Source: Diadema setosum (Eukaryota; Echinodermata; Echinoidea; Diadematoida; Diadematidae). From it: DNA of 64,000 nucleotides. The first letter of the stretch is position 1; the number at the start of each line of letters is the position of its first letter. The stretch spans positions 16,063,696-16,127,695 of the forward strand of contig NC_092686.1 in NCBI RefSeq assembly GCF_964275005.1. The letters run 5' to 3'. Below, piece by piece: positions 1 through 12,042 of this stretch. A program made the translations under genes and the position numbers. The notes beneath the pieces were generated by a model. That model ran no database searches and was not told the DNA's origin. It saw only the letters and a list, made by a program, of their open reading frames with translations.

Positions 1-440
1 CAAACATTTAGGCAGGTTGATCGTGATTAACGTGTAATCTATTTCATCCCCCTTTTCGCACATTGTTTAAAGGATGAGCGGTTCCGGACAGACATGACGG
101 CAATACCAGAAGTACCTACTACGTGTCCGCAGGTGTCCACTTCAGTAATTATCAATTTTGAGACACCAAATTTGTAATGTTTTGAAGTTTGCTGCTCCCC
201 GTCATATTGGCGTTTATTCAAAGCAGTTGAGTCTGAAAGGGCACCTTGCAGCCAGATCATTTAAGACCAAAATGAGGAAAACGCGCGGTTCTCTTGCCAG
301 TGACGATACCGATTACATCACACAGTCATTAGTTTGTCCCAACACCTGAATGTATTCGTCAAAATGCACATAATGAGGGGCGGGGTGGTGACATTAGGAT
401 CAAAGAAAGACCCTCGTTAATAGTCCATTTATATGTGATG
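1..440. repeat. Diverged dispersed repeat, copy 1 of 2 (family R1)
   Basis: The first ~440 bases align collinearly, with many substitutions and small indels, to about 60186-60615. Shared landmarks are TTCGCACATTGTT, the GTGTCCAC block, GTTTATTCAAAG followed by CAGTTGAGTCTGAAA, and GGATCAAAGA followed by CGTTA(A/C)TAGTCCAT. No terminal inverted repeats or reading frame are visible, so the class is unknown. The left end may be cut by the window edge. Both copies are in the same orientation. Confidence 0.75.
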
Positions 441-946
441 ATGACTCTTATACCATCCCATTCATGCATAGGCCCTCACTAGTCTTGGGAGTAAACTGAT
501 TAAAAAGACACTCCATAATCAACGTGACTTGACTACATTATGGGGAAAACCCAAGCACCAGAAAAAGCAACGATTTGATTGAGAATATAGAAGTTATGAA
601 ATTTTGGTATTATCTACACATTCTTTTACAGTACAACAGTGTAGTGGCAGTCATGGAACCTTAATTCTGTAAATTATATGAGGTCATAATGTCATCACCT
701 CACACATGTTGTGTTGATTTGTTATACACAATGACAATCATCTAAATCACCAACGTGATAAGCCTATGACTTGCCCACACTCGCGCATGCGTTACCATTG
801 CTACGAGCTTATTACAACCCCGCAATCAATTTGATGCATGCCACTTACTGATTGACACATTGCCCTACATCGACCCGTAAGCAAGCACCGCATTAGTAGT
901 ATAGCTATGATTAAAAAAAAATAAAATAAAAAATGGGCATACATAC

Positions 947-1017
947 TCGGCTGGATTCGAACCAACGGCCTCCTGACCACAGGTCAGGCGACCACCAAGC
1001 TTCCGCCTGACAGTGCA
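947..1017 (-). repeat. tRNA-like sequence (degenerate tRNA or SINE head)
   Basis: Read on the minus strand this contains a perfect B-box-like GGTTCGAATCC, an anticodon-stem-like CCTGA/TCAGG pair and an A-box-like AAGCTTGGTGGT. It is followed by a long T-rich run that could act as a Pol III terminator. The anticodon loop lacks the usual T at position 33, so a functional tRNA is unlikely. A tRNA-derived SINE head or tRNA pseudogene fits better. Confidence 0.5.
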
Positions 1018-1404
1018 GTGCTGGTTCTATAATGTATGTGTCATAATGGTTAAATAATCTTGACTATAGTAATTTAAAACAGAGATTTTGGTGAATATTA
1101 ATAGGCTCCTGTATACAGGTCCCCCAGGGAAGACCTGAATATGAGGAAATGACATCATCACTGCATTTAATTTGCGTAAATACAATCGATACAGCTACTA
1201 TGCATTGTTTACTTAAAAAACAACAACAAGTATAATAGAAACTTTAAAAATCAGCTGTATGATATCCGCAGGGACTTTTTTCCCCGCCGGGATGTTCGTT
1301 TTGTTTTAAATGGAATGTCTTTTTTTCTTAGATTATACTCTTAATTCTTTTTTTTTTTTATGTTTCATGCAGACACGATGACGCAGAGCTCAGGCTTGTC
1401 TGAT

Positions 1405-1448
1405 ATAGCAATTAGCAGCAATGGCCATCTAGCAATTAGCAGCAATGG
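1405..1448. repeat. Short direct duplication
   Basis: TAGCAATTAGCAGCAATGG occurs twice, 25 bases apart, separated by CCATC. It looks like a local tandem duplication. Confidence 0.6.
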
Positions 1449-1614
1449 TTGATGTATAGTGCGTATAATATGCAAATGGCCATTAACGTGATTGTATGCG
1501 ACAGAAAAGGAAGAGAAGTTTTCAGTTGAGAGGAAAAAAGTCATAATTTACGTAGGTCGTAAAGACAAATCCGAATATTATTATGCGGATTTGGCGAATG
1601 CAGCACTATCAATA

Positions 1615-1935
1615 GAATACATCAGCTGAAGGTAAGGGAAAATCGGACAATCCGTTCAAAAGTTTTGGTATCGCCATTGCTGGATAAGAAGACTATAATT
1701 TCATGACGTCCAGCATGGACAATGACAAAGAGAAGATGATACATTGTATTGTAAGGAGTAGGCATATTTAACAATTATATTTTTTCTAGCATAATGAAAA
1801 AGCAGTTGACTAACCTCTTTAAGAAAAAAGGGCGAATTATACCCTTTTACATCCATCAGTATTTCAAGGAGAGAGAATGTGTACATTTCATAGTTAAAGT
1901 GAAATTTTGTGCAATTCTCTCTGTATTTTCTTTTA
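1615..1935. repeat. Partial MITE copy (family F)
   Basis: Resembles the interior of the elements at 32114-32665 and 18084-18605. Shared blocks include GAAAATCGGACAATC followed by GTTCAAAAGTTTT, CTGGATAAGAAGACTA, the hairpin-like TTTTTCTAGCATAATGAAA and GAAATTTTGTGCAATTCTCT. The termini are missing or too diverged to place. Confidence 0.6.
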
Positions 1936-1949
1936 GTTTATTTTCATAA

Positions 1950-3330
1950 GAGGACATGGTGCAAACAAGGATCTGAGAGCGCGTACACGTGTGACTCCAG
2001 AGACACACTTTTACCGACGGGCGTACAGCCACGCCCCTTCAAAACAAGAACATGATTCGCCGAACGCCACCGGCAACATTGTATCATCAGCATAATGCGT
2101 TTCGCGCGTAATTATTCTGCACGTCGCTGCCCTTGATCCTTGCGTGTTAACTACTAAACACTTAGAATGTTATTTGGGACTCGAGCTTGCTGACTCTTTT
2201 TGCTTTTGTTCTGTGAGAGTGCGTGTGCAGAAAAAAAAAAAATAAAGGAAATGCAAAACAGTTCGTCGCTCTCTCAGTCTTTATAGTTCCTGTTCCGCGT
2301 TGGTGGTCAATGTGTGCATCCACATTGTACAGTAAAAAGGCATCGGATTCGCAGGGGCGTGATTAGATGAACTGAGTCTTTCGTCGGCGTCTGCTGCATC
2401 GAGTAATCTGTGTCGTTGTGATATATTCATGCCATCACAGCCAGTTGACAAAATCGGATACTTGTAGTCACCTTTGTCATCTAGACTGCACTTTGTCTTG
2501 AATTCGAGGGACGCTGTGGAAAGCACAAATTTGGAAATCATGACAGATTCCGGCAGGGTAATGGAACTTGTGAACCTCTGGGTTTGTACCTCTTGCACGC
2601 TGCCCTTTCTCTTGTATTACACTGACACTACCTACATTTAACCATTTCCTCTTTCTTAAAGTTAACATTATTTTCATTACGCCGAGAAAAATAGTATTAG
2701 TTAGTCTAGCCAAAGCTTGCTTAGCATCTTTTGCTTCTAGCTCCTTGTCGCTACGCCGATAGGTTACAATCCCATCCCTGAAATTTACTAATGAGATGGC
2801 TGCGTTCCTTGAATGTCATTGAAAAATGCGCTGTTCAAATGGTGTCCAATTACACGTTTGTATGCATTGACCAGCGGATGGCCCTGCCAGCCGTGCGGCG
2901 TCCCCCTCTAGCTCTCATCACCCGGGGGAGTTTGGATGCATAGATGCAGCGCACATGTTGATATGGCTTCACGCACATTTCAAACGTGAAGCCGCCACAA
3001 ACGTTCCTATGGCTATGGGCATGGCTTTGCTATGCCGCGACTTGCTATGCGCTTGCTTCCTGGTATCAGGCGCGGTGACTTCGGGCGTGTGCTGCTGCGT
3101 ATCTACGCAGGTTTTATCCGCCGCATATTTGTTTCGAGCAAATCAATTGTTATTGGGAAGTGGCATGTGGTGCGTTGAATTCATGTGGTGAATCTGTTCA
3201 ATCGTGCAGCTGAAACGGTATGTTCCCCCGCACCTACGGATAATTAATCTGATTTTATTACGTACGCAGCAGCCGGTACTAGCGAGCAATTTTGAATGCG
3301 AAATGGGAGCATGTTGAGCCCTCTACTTGG
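1950..3330. other. CpG-containing stretch without recognised exon
   Basis: By eye this interval has more CpG and less AT than its surroundings (for example around 1980-2130 and 2880-3110). It has several open frames but none with recognisable protein similarity. It could hold a promoter and the missing first exon of G6PD. That is only a position-based guess; no TATA box or confident splice donor was identified. Confidence 0.2.
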
Positions 3331-3348
3331 CTTCACGCTATGCAGTTT

Positions 3349-3373
3349 TGTGTGTGTGTGTGTGTGTGTTTGT
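3349..3373. repeat. (GT)n microsatellite
   Basis: An uninterrupted run of GT dinucleotides. Confidence 0.9.
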
Positions 3374-4339
3374 GTTATGAAGGCATGTTTAATACAGACC
3401 CAGCCGTGTATAAGTGAAAGCACTTTCCACCTCCATGGTATATGACTCCTATGTAGTGAGCATTTTCCATATATGTAGGGAAGCTAAGGATGAAGTGCTA
3501 CTTTAAAGGGAAGTTAGACCCAAACATGTATGTTGTCGTGAATCTGTGAAGTTTGAGGAAAATCGTTCTCATGCAAAGCATGAGGCCCGAAATGATATTT
3601 CCTTGACCGTTATAATATACACCATAGACTCTAAGTAATATACTGTACTACTACTGCCAAGTAGAGTTTCTATAACACACTGCTGCACATACCAAAGAAA
3701 TTAACAAAATTTAGCATGATTTTAAACAAAATGATCGCGTACAAAAATGAAAAGTTAAATGCAATAATAATAATACAGGGATGATATGAACCAGGCAAAG
3801 AACACGGGCATTTTAAAGCTTGATTTTTTTTTTTTTTTTTCACAATCGAATATTAGCATGCTAAGTCATTTTATATTCACATCAGCCTGAAGAGAATCAG
3901 CCCACAAGTTTTTTTTTTTTTTTGAGCTACCGGTAATTCGATAGGGCGTACCTGAGCATGCGTAAACATCGTCGGTAGAGCGGCGCAAAAAAAAAATTAA
4001 AAAAATAAATAAAATAAAAAAAATAACCCAAAGCACACTTGGTGTGCAGGTTGCCTCAAATGATGTGATCACACATGCATGCTACTATATTGCTAGGCAT
4101 GATGGAATACATCCCTGTAATTTCTTGAGACGAATTCACATACATTAAGCGAGCTAGTTTGCAAGTCATCCTTCTATTTCAGAAATTTCCGGAGTTTGGG
4201 TATGAGCTTGGCTTTCAAATTAGTTTGCTAATACATTTATCAAATAGTGCACTTTTTCGTCATTGGGTTATTATTAAAATCTGAGCTCAAGATTCTGAAA
4301 ATAGGCTATTATGAAACATTGGTCTGACATGAAAACATC

Positions 4340-4591
4340 TACTGTATACCCCGAATATTTCGCTTTTAGTTTTCATTTATATTTTTGCGAATTTCGTAAG
4401 CCAGGTGCTACTCAAGAAATTAAGGACATGCAAAAATAATGACTCTGATACCGATATGAATGTGACACACATGTTGTACATTTTTCCTTTCAGTACAGTA
4501 CTCCATGATCGCGAATTTTACCACTCGCGAAATCGTCGGGAAGTCCCGATTCGCAAAAATTTAAACTTGCTAATTATGTGGTGTATACAGT
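4340..4591. mobile_element. TTCGCG-type MITE, copy 1 (family L)
   Basis: Bounded by ACTGTATACC and GTATACAG. The interior shows TTTGCGAATTTCG, a conserved central block ATGAATGTGACACACATG, CAGTACTCCATGATCGCG, then CACTCGCGAAATCGTCGGGA. It matches 14946-15198 and 35724-35949 over its whole length. No coding capacity; probably a non-autonomous DNA transposon with TA targets. Confidence 0.75.
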
Positions 4592-4769
4592 TTATTGTCA
4601 CACGCTGCACCGCCTCATACACTTATAGGTAAGGACAGCATGGTGAGTGGTGCAGGGTTCAAAGGATTAAAGATAGCGGCTCAATTTACACATTGTCAAG
4701 TGTTACTGGTTGAGCTCATGTATGTTCAGATGTTCAAATGCGTGGGGGAAAAATGAATAAACCCAACCC

Positions 4770-4790
4770 CCCAACCCCCCCCCCCCCCAG
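4770..4790. repeat. Poly(C) tract
   Basis: A C-run follows a short CCCAACCCCCCAA region. It is one of many C or G homopolymers in this window. Confidence 0.8.
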
Positions 4791-4889
4791 CAATGTTCAG
4801 AATAATCTACTTCTGGGAGTTGTAAGCAGGTACTACTCAATTTATTATTAAATTGGTGAAAAGAAAGCAACACGCATATCTGTAACACT

Positions 4890-5884
4890 ACAAGGTGATT
4901 TTAGAATCAAAAGGGAATTCTCGGCAAGTTAGAAGTTACAAGTGTAGTCTGAAAAGGAAAGGTGAAATTTTACAAGCACAATGTTAAGCGAAAACTTGAT
5001 CAAAGTTAGAGTAAAAGCAAGAAAGTCATCGATCAAATTGTATGAATTTGCTACATTTTGCAAAACAGTTCTCAAAGAGGCTAGCTGATCTAATGTCATT
5101 AGATTACCTCACAACTTCTCATTGATCATATATGCAAGAAAAAAAAAGATGTTAAATCCTGCCGTATAAGTGTTAAAACATAACGTTACGCCTGGTTTAA
5201 TAATACAGTGCACTCCCGTTACAACGAACACGGTTATAACGAAATTTCGTTATAACGAAGTAAAACTTCTGGTCCCAAAATTATCGCCATTAATGTCTAC
5301 GGTACGAAATTCACTTATAACGAACACGGTTATAGCGAAATTTTCGTTATAACGAAGTCTTTTCCGAGCCCCACGGACAAAGAAAAACAAAAGAAATGTG
5401 CTCCGTTATAACGAAATGCGGATCGCTTTCGAAAATACGTAGCGGAACAAGCATGGGCGAACGCTTCACATCACGCTGTGTTCGCTCCTTGTGTCACGCA
5501 CAGTTTCCGTCAATTTTATGCTCTCTTTAATGTGATTATCCAAACGAAATTTAAAAGACCACAGTGTACCATCCCTTTTTCACATACATAGCTGCACAGT
5601 GTAAGATGAGTATTCAACAAACAGAACATGATATATGCGTGGTTTCCTTGGTTTTGTTATGTATTGTATTTGTTCGGTTATAACGAAATTTCGTTATAAC
5701 GAAAGAAAACTGCCGGTCCCGAGCATTTCGTTGTAACGGGAGTGCACTGTAATCAAAATAATGATCAGTAAGATATATTAGGATTTGAGCCTTAGGAATA
5801 CTTGCATTCAAACAGAAACAACTGGATATTTCAAGATTTAATGTACAGCTACTGTATTGCAAGCTGTGAGTTATGAAACCATTT
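4890..5884. mobile_element. MITE family K, copy 1, split by an inserted element
   Basis: The flanks 4890-5205 and 5750-5884 align to successive parts of the copy at 19516-20085. Shared blocks are CCTCACAA(C/T)TT followed by CATTGATCAT, then AATAATGATCAGT, ATTAGGATTTGAG and GGATATTTCAA. The pogo-like element at 5206-5749 sits between the two halves and therefore inserted later. Confidence 0.65.
5206..5749. mobile_element. Pogo/Tigger-like MITE with TA target duplication (family J)
   Basis: Perfect or near-perfect terminal inverted repeats: CAGTGCACTCCCGTTACAAC at the left and GTTGTAACGGGAGTGCACTG at the right, flanked on both sides by TA. Sub-terminal GTTATAACGAAATTTCGTTA palindromes are repeated inside. 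CAGT-start ends with GTTATAACG blocks are typical of pogo/Tigger (Tc1/mariner superfamily) derivatives. About 544 bp, no transposase frame, so it is non-autonomous. It is inserted inside a family K element. Confidence 0.88.
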
Positions 5885-6123
5885 TCACTTTTTTTTTTTG
5901 GTGAAAGTTATCATAACCGCATGTGGGAAAACACAGCAAAAATATTTCTCGACATTGAAAATGTGATGGAAAGTTCCAGACAACAGACGGAGAGTGTTTT
6001 ATATTCATCAGAATTTTTAGTGTTTCTTGACGGATTCAGATGTTCACCAGACTTCTCAGCAGAGTTAATTTGCTTTCCAATTTGCTCAACATGAATTCAA
6101 CCTCTACCTATAAAGAGAGACCT

Positions 6124-6271
6124 GGGGCCTGTTTCATAAAACTTGTCATCAGTGACAACTGCCACATTCTATGACAAATTTGCTCTCAGCCAATCAGCTG
6201 CAAGGATTTCAGTAGCTTGTCACATCTATGATAACTTGTCACTGATGACAAGTTTTATGAAACGGGCCCCC
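6124..6271. mobile_element. Palindromic MITE (family P)
   Basis: The arms are GGCCTGTTTCATAAAACTTG then TCATCAGTGACAA at the left, and TTGTCACTGATGACAAG then TTTTATGAAACGGGCCCC at the right. About 148 bp in total, with a ~75 bp centre. Non-coding; a small inverted-repeat transposon derivative. Confidence 0.85.
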
Positions 6272-6529
6272 AAATTAAGCTTTTGTGCAGTGAGCATTTT
6301 TAGCACCTATGTGGACAATGTTGACCTTCCTTGCTATATCTTGCCATCATCCTCAACTTAAGTCCTGCAAAATGTTCCCACTGTAGGCAGTATACTATAC
6401 TACTGTATTGCAATCCACTGATGCTTCTTCCAAGGGCCATCCAGTCTGTTATCAATGTATTTTTGCCTCTATATAATGTCTTACGTCCACATGTGTACAT
6501 ATGTCTTATCCACAAAATTCTATTCTTGT

Positions 6530-6622
6530 TTAACCCGTTGAGGACGAGTCCCGAGTATACCTGGGCAGGGGTCTATGGGAAATGCGTGTTGTAGCAAAAT
6601 CAGTCAGTCCTCAACGGGTTAA
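6530..6622. mobile_element. 93-bp TTAA-flanked mini-element, copy 1 (family A)
   Basis: TTAA, then CCCGTTGAGGAC, a unique core containing CTATGGGAAATGCGTGTTGT, then GTCCTCAACGGG and TTAA. A second copy at 18628-18720 has the same ends and core. Too short to encode anything. TTAA flanks are the hallmark of piggyBac-type insertion. Confidence 0.85.
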
Positions 6623-6799
6623 TGATATAGTTGGAAAGTCTACCCTTGCGGTTGTAGCTGTACTTCTGGTTCCATCGTGCCATTGCAAGACTTGCAAATG
6701 AGCATTGGGTTATTATCATGACTTGCTACTTGCGGAATGTGAGAAATCAGTGGAATATCCTGTTGCTACATGTACTTCCTCAAAGGCAGTAGAGCAGAA

Positions 6800-6816
6800 C
6801 CCCCCCCCCCCCCCCC
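6800..6816. repeat. Poly(C) tract
   Basis: An uninterrupted C homopolymer. Confidence 0.85.
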
Positions 6817-7230
6817 GAATCAGGAAGAACTCTGCCATTAGAACGTACTTTATGTCTTACAATTCTGCAAGCATTCATTACTGTAGGGTTTCTTTGTACA
6901 GCATTACAACATTGAGAATAGACAAGCAGTCTGACAAAGCGAAATGCAATTTGAGCAAAACAAAAAAATACTGGCAATGATGATAATAAAACAATTAATC
7001 TGTACACAGTACCACAATGCTATCTATGGCCATCACTTGCTAGCAGACATCTACAAAGCTGTTTTGTAATGCTGTATTGTATCCGCTATGATCTGGTGGA
7101 CATAGACTGGCAGCAATACCTTCAGAAGTCAACATTTAATCTACAAGGGGGTATACAATGTACTGTAGATTACGTTCAGAACACAATTATGCACCAATCA
7201 GGTGTATGACTCGATCATCTTCTCCAGAAC

Positions 7231-7486
7231 TACGTACTGCCCTACTTTGGCAAAAGGAAGCAAGTGACATACCATCCGAATTTGAGTTATTGATGTTTTC
7301 ATAATTCACATAATGAGCTTTTCTTCCAGGCCAAATTTCATGCAGAAACTCTCATCCTACTAAGAGATATGTTAGACATCATGATAGTCCATTGACGTCA
7401 GTGTAAATGACAGACACATTTTGCTCTTTTACAAGAAATGTCACTTTTGTCACTTGCTTCCTTTTGCCAAAGTAGGGCAGCGTACC
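7231..7486. mobile_element. MITE with ~35-bp terminal inverted repeats (family Q)
   Basis: Left arm TACTGCCCTACTTTGGCAAA then AGGAAGCAAGTGACA; right arm TGTCACTTGCTTCC then TTTTGCCAAAGTAGGGCAG. The arms are essentially identical, implying fairly recent mobility or conversion. The unique centre is about 180 bp. No reading frame. Confidence 0.85.
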
Positions 7487-8272
7487 AGTGACGAGAAACC
7501 ATCTACCAGCGGACCCGGCTGACTCGCCCTCCCTCAAGGCATTCAAACCTTTTTTGAGGGAGACGTAACCTACAGCTCATACAAAGAAACGAATGATTTT
7601 ATTTGCACTCTCTGTATACGTTATTGAATACACTATATTTGTGGAATTTGGCTTGAAGAGCACGCATGCAGCTGCACATCATATTCACATGCTACAGTGC
7701 ATAATCTTCAAGCTTGAAGCTATACAAGTTACACTATAACTGAAGAAGAAGTATTAACTTATGTTCTCCTCTTTTACAATAAAGCAGGTGTTGCAATTAC
7801 TGGTGAATATACATGTAGTAGTTGTTTTTGACTTTTTAGAGTCCACACAAATTGTTCAACCCACTGTATTACAAATGCATGTCCCACGAAACTGAGGGAT
7901 TGATGCACTGCTCAGCTCAGCTTATAAAATGCTGTGTGTGCCTGGTGCTATCGCTACCATTGTACAAAGCAGATATGATTCATCAAGTTCATGGGAGCAC
8001 AGGATGAATTTCAATACCTCATCTGTTGAATAACAAGCGAGACTTAGGGTCGTAGTTGTTTGATAAACACTAGCATACTATATGTCAAGGATCCTCATTA
8101 TAATTGCCCGCTACCACTACCAATGTGATCCTTTTTAAAAACAGCAAAGGGGTTCCCAGTGGAATCACAAAATGAGGGATAGAATATTTTTATATCCAGG
8201 CTTTGTGGTGCTCTCGTACCCCCCCCCCCCATTAAGTTCAATTCAAATTTGTTCAAGCATCACATCCGATTT

Positions 8273-8337
8273 TGTGTGTTTTCTGCTGTGTGTGTGTGTA
8301 TGCTTTATACCCGTGTCTGTGTGTGTGTGTGTGTGTT
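8273..8337. repeat. Interrupted (TG)n microsatellite
   Basis: TGTGTGTTTTC, then TGTGTGTGTGTATG, then a longer GTGTGT run. Confidence 0.85.
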
Positions 8338-9790
8338 TACAGTGGAAATTGATACCTACGTGCACATACCGTGCATTGTATTACTTGTGTAATATATTAA
8401 TCAACAGCAAAATCCGCAAGAAAACCACCACAAAACATACTGACAGTAAAATACATTTCATGCAGATCTCGGTCCCTTCACAATGCGTGTTCACAGACCA
8501 GTTCTTTTAAATGCATACTATCATTGAGATATCTGTATGTACCCGGTACATAGAAATCATGTGTCTACTTACTTTTATGCAACAGTAAATATGGACATCT
8601 TGACACTGAGTCATCCTTTGTAAACATCACTGCATGCGCATAATTCACTTCCAAATACCAGCTTACACGATGTGTTTACATTGTGTTAAATCTTATAAAA
8701 GAGTCCAGGAGTCTAGGTTTATCAAATTATGGACCCGCAAGTTAGTAACTCTGCACCATGCGTCCCTCAATAAGTGTATGTTTAGATGTAAAAAGTCGTA
8801 AGGAGAACAGTCTACCGGATGTGACTGAACTTTGCCCAAGCTTGATGATCAGAAGAAATTTACAAACATGATTACGATTTTGATCTTGATTTATTTGAGA
8901 TCATATTACCCCTGAAGAAAATAGATTTTTTTTTTTTTTTGTGAAGTAAGAAAAATTTTGCCCATGTATATATCATCAATGAGGATCATTGTATTATTGT
9001 AGTCTAGTTAAACTAGAGTTACTTCTGTATTAATTGTCATTACTGTCCTCTCTACCACTAGATTTCAAAAATTGTGACCATTTTATAGTTTTATCATTTT
9101 TTTAAAAGAGAATCCTGTGAATATGAGTTGATTTTAGGTGCAAACTGTGACAATGTGTGCATGCCTAAACATAAATTGAAAGACAGCTCTGATGAAATTG
9201 CATCGGAAAACCTATTTCAGAATTTTATCTCTACTCTCTATCTTCCACATGTATAAAAGATTTTTGAAAATATCACAGCTGTTTTTGAAACAATGGAAAT
9301 ATGACATTTCTTCTCTGCTAAAATCTCTCCAGTATTATAAAAAGACGCACATGCTGCATGGTACAGAATGTGTATTCAATTGCAGTTGTTGCTTGTTGGT
9401 CATGTCATCTCAGCTCAAGATAGCTTTGTCAGTCAACCATTGAGAGCCTGCTCAGTCATGGCTGATACACCTTGCCTTTCAAAATTTAGACATGAAAATG
9501 TGACAGGTTTTGCGCTTAACAAAATCGACCAGACTTCTATCAAAAACAGTTTCTAAGTCTAGTTAATAAATGTGCAAAATTTCATTGAAAATTCTTTTTG
9601 TAAATTATTTGGAATGTCCAGTGAAAACATGGCAAATAGAATGTTTAGAGAACTGCATAGTCTGGTCTTTTCCAGACTGAATAATGCTGTGTAATAATGT
9701 GGGACTGTATGTGGTGTGACACTGATGCTGTGTGTATGTAGGGATAAAGTTGTCATTATAGAGGAGATTGATATAGTCAGCATGCATTCC

Positions 9791-10300
9791 TTAACTCTTT
9801 ATGTGCCATGGTGAAAACCCCCTGTGTGCCATGTTATTCTGAGACACCAACGTAGTCATACTTAAAGAAAACATTCTGTCTTTCAAATCTATGCAACTTC
9901 TATAGATTTCAGTTGAGCTGGACATGTAGTGAGCAAAGTTGTATAGAAAATATCAAGCTTTGCTTTGACGTAAATTGTACGTCAAATCTATGATTTTTTT
10001 TTTTCTTTCAAATGACCAGTAGCTACATTTAGGTAGAGCATAACTTTTGCATACAAAACTGTGGCAGAAACTTAGAATTTACACGCAAATCCAGTAGGGA
10101 ACACCGATTGCTAGTCAATCACCACATATAATGCAAGCTAAATATGAGAGGAACGGAATCGCGAGAAACGCTTTCATTGTACTGTGACATTTGGCGATTT
10201 ATCAATCAGTTTGGGTATGTTAGTGCGTTTGAGCAGAATATGCGAAGTTGGCACGCTGTCGACTGAGTCAGACGTGTGAACATGGCACATAAAGAATTAA
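9791..10300. mobile_element. TTAA-flanked MITE, copy 1 (family B, ~510 bp)
   Basis: Starts TTAACTCTTTATGTGCCATG and ends TGGCACATAAAGAATTAA. The terminal inverted repeat CTTTATGTGCCA is perfect, with TTAA at each edge. The whole element aligns with 39617-40140 in the same orientation, including GAGCAGAATATGCGAAGTTG and GAGAAACGCTTTCATTGT. It has no meaningful frame. Confidence 0.88.
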
Positions 10301-10661
10301 TCACTCTCCCTTTCAATCATCAGTCGGTCTTTATTACTGGAAATTATGACACCTCATTTTATCTGCCAGCTTGATGCATAGGGGTGATCAACATACCTGC
10401 AATATCTTTACAGGCAAACTTTTGGTCTGAATAAATTTGACAGTATTACAGTGGCAAGTTCACCAAGTCAACCTAATATATGATTACAAATTTTTGGAAT
10501 TCTGTTGATGTACAAACATTTGACAAACGATTTTATATCGTCTCCTCTTGTTAAAAAGAATGCATGGAAAAGCCCATTTGTTTGATGTATTACAAACATT
10601 CTCAAAAGGAACTATTGGCATGGTTTAGTTCACAATTTATTTCCTCCATAAACAATATTGT

Positions 10662-11026
10662 TTAAAGGGGAAGGCTAGTAACTGAACAGTGGGAATCAGT
10701 GGGAATGCTGGAGGGTGATTGCTCCAATCCTTGTGGGATTCATTTAAGAGTACATCATATATCTATTGTTGTGTGAAAAATTTTTGCTTCAGAATGGTCT
10801 CATATTCAAGTAATGTGCAGTTTAATGTTTCCAGGTTAGCGTGCCTGGTCAGTGACGGGGCATTAATCTGCACATTACTTGAATATGAGACCGTTCTGAA
10901 GCAAATAATTTTCACACAACAGTAGATATATAATGTACTCTTAAATGAATCCCACAAGGATTGGAACAATCATCCCTCAGTATTCCTACTAATTCCCACT
11001 GATCGGTTACTAGCCATCCCCTTTAA
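10662..11026. mobile_element. Long palindromic TTAA-flanked MITE (family H)
   Basis: Two arms of about 160 bp are near-perfect reverse complements around a ~35 bp loop centred near 10845. TTAA then AGGGGA(A/T)GGCTAGTAAC stands at the left, with the mirror image TTACTAGCCATCCCCT then TTAA at the right. The RNA of either strand would fold into a very long hairpin. Both strands give almost the same open frame, which is a by-product of the palindrome, not a gene. Confidence 0.9.
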
Positions 11027-11398
11027 GATTTAAATGTATTACTGTAAAAATCCAAAATTTAATATCGCTTCCCATAACTCAAATGAAATGTAATTTCTTT
11101 AAGATTGGAAAAATCATCTTTGCCTATAAGATACTGCTTCTCATCACCATGTGTGTGTGTTTTTTAAAAAAGAGAAAAAGTGAAGTTGTATTGTCAAGAC
11201 AATTTCTACTTTGCGAAATATTATGTTTGTGAATTATGTGGCACATAAAACATATCTTATTAATTATCATAATTATTTAGTAAACTAGGGAGGGAACTTA
11301 CAATCTGCTGGCCCTACAGTGAGTTCTGGTTGCCCACCCACTAGACCAGCAAATGGTTTCTGGTACCCCTCTCCTTTTTTCTTTGTTGCCTCATATTT

Positions 11399-11413
11399 TT
11401 TTTTTTTTTTTTT
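11399..11413. repeat. Poly(T) tract
   Basis: A T homopolymer in otherwise unremarkable non-coding sequence. Confidence 0.8.
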
Positions 11414-11758
11414 ATGAGGACCAACACTTGCAGTGTACAGTACTTGTGATCTCCTGTATGCCCACAATAATGGTGTGATTATTGATGGTCGTGACTAGCG
11501 GTAGTCACACCGAGTAGACACATTTAACTTGGATTGTTAGCCATTTCTGAAGAGCACCCTCACAGTATCCTACATGGTACCAGCACAATAGCTGGCTGTC
11601 ACTGCGGAGTGGGGTGCTAGTATGCACAATCAGGTGCAGAGAGAGGGGGAGAGAGAGAAAGAAATAGAGAAGGCGTACACATACACACTGAACCAGCCGG
11701 TGAATGCATGCTAACATTGGTAGCAACTGCAGACCTGGAGAATTTGGACAGGGGGCTT

Positions 11759-12042
11759 TTAGTTGTGTTTGCACTTCGGTGTGAAGGAAGTCCAAAAGGG
11801 TACTGCCACTCCTCTGCCGAGCCCATAGAGACTGGCTCTTGATCCCAAGTCTTGCAGAGTCACGCCGCCGCCACCGGTATTCATATTACCTTGCTTCTTT
11901 AGGCAGAAGTCGCAAAGCCATTGAATCTTTTTAAAGGGAAAAGCATCAAGGAATTCTTTCATTGAGGTACTGCGACCTCGGGGAGTTTGAGAGTAGTCTT
12001 TATTCTTGTGCCCTGCTGCTTCGGGTCTCTGTCTTACCTGTG
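11759..12042 (-). other. Open frame with codon-like composition, unrecognised
   Basis: On the minus strand an open frame starts after CCACAG, an acceptor-like site near 12043, and runs to a TAA at 11759-11761. It shows DAFPFKKIQWLCDFCLKKQ and NMNTGGGGVTLQDLGS. I do not recognise the protein. It could be an exon of an unplaced gene, a transposon remnant or chance. No partner exon was found nearby. Confidence 0.15.

Noticed and set aside
4770..4790. Tandem CCCAACCCCCC pattern as telomere-like repeat
   Set aside because: Only two irregular units; simple homopolymer slippage explains it.
5614..5862. 82-residue minus-strand frame
   Set aside because: Spans the pogo-like element's inverted repeat and its flank; no transposase motif.
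9368..9556. Possible G6PD first exon with MADTPCLSKFRH
   Set aside because: The nearest donor (after GTGACA) leaves the wrong phase for the exon at 14841, and no family similarity exists at the N-terminus to decide.
10719..10969. Near-identical 68-residue frames on opposite strands
   Set aside because: A direct consequence of the palindromic MITE, not duplicated genes.
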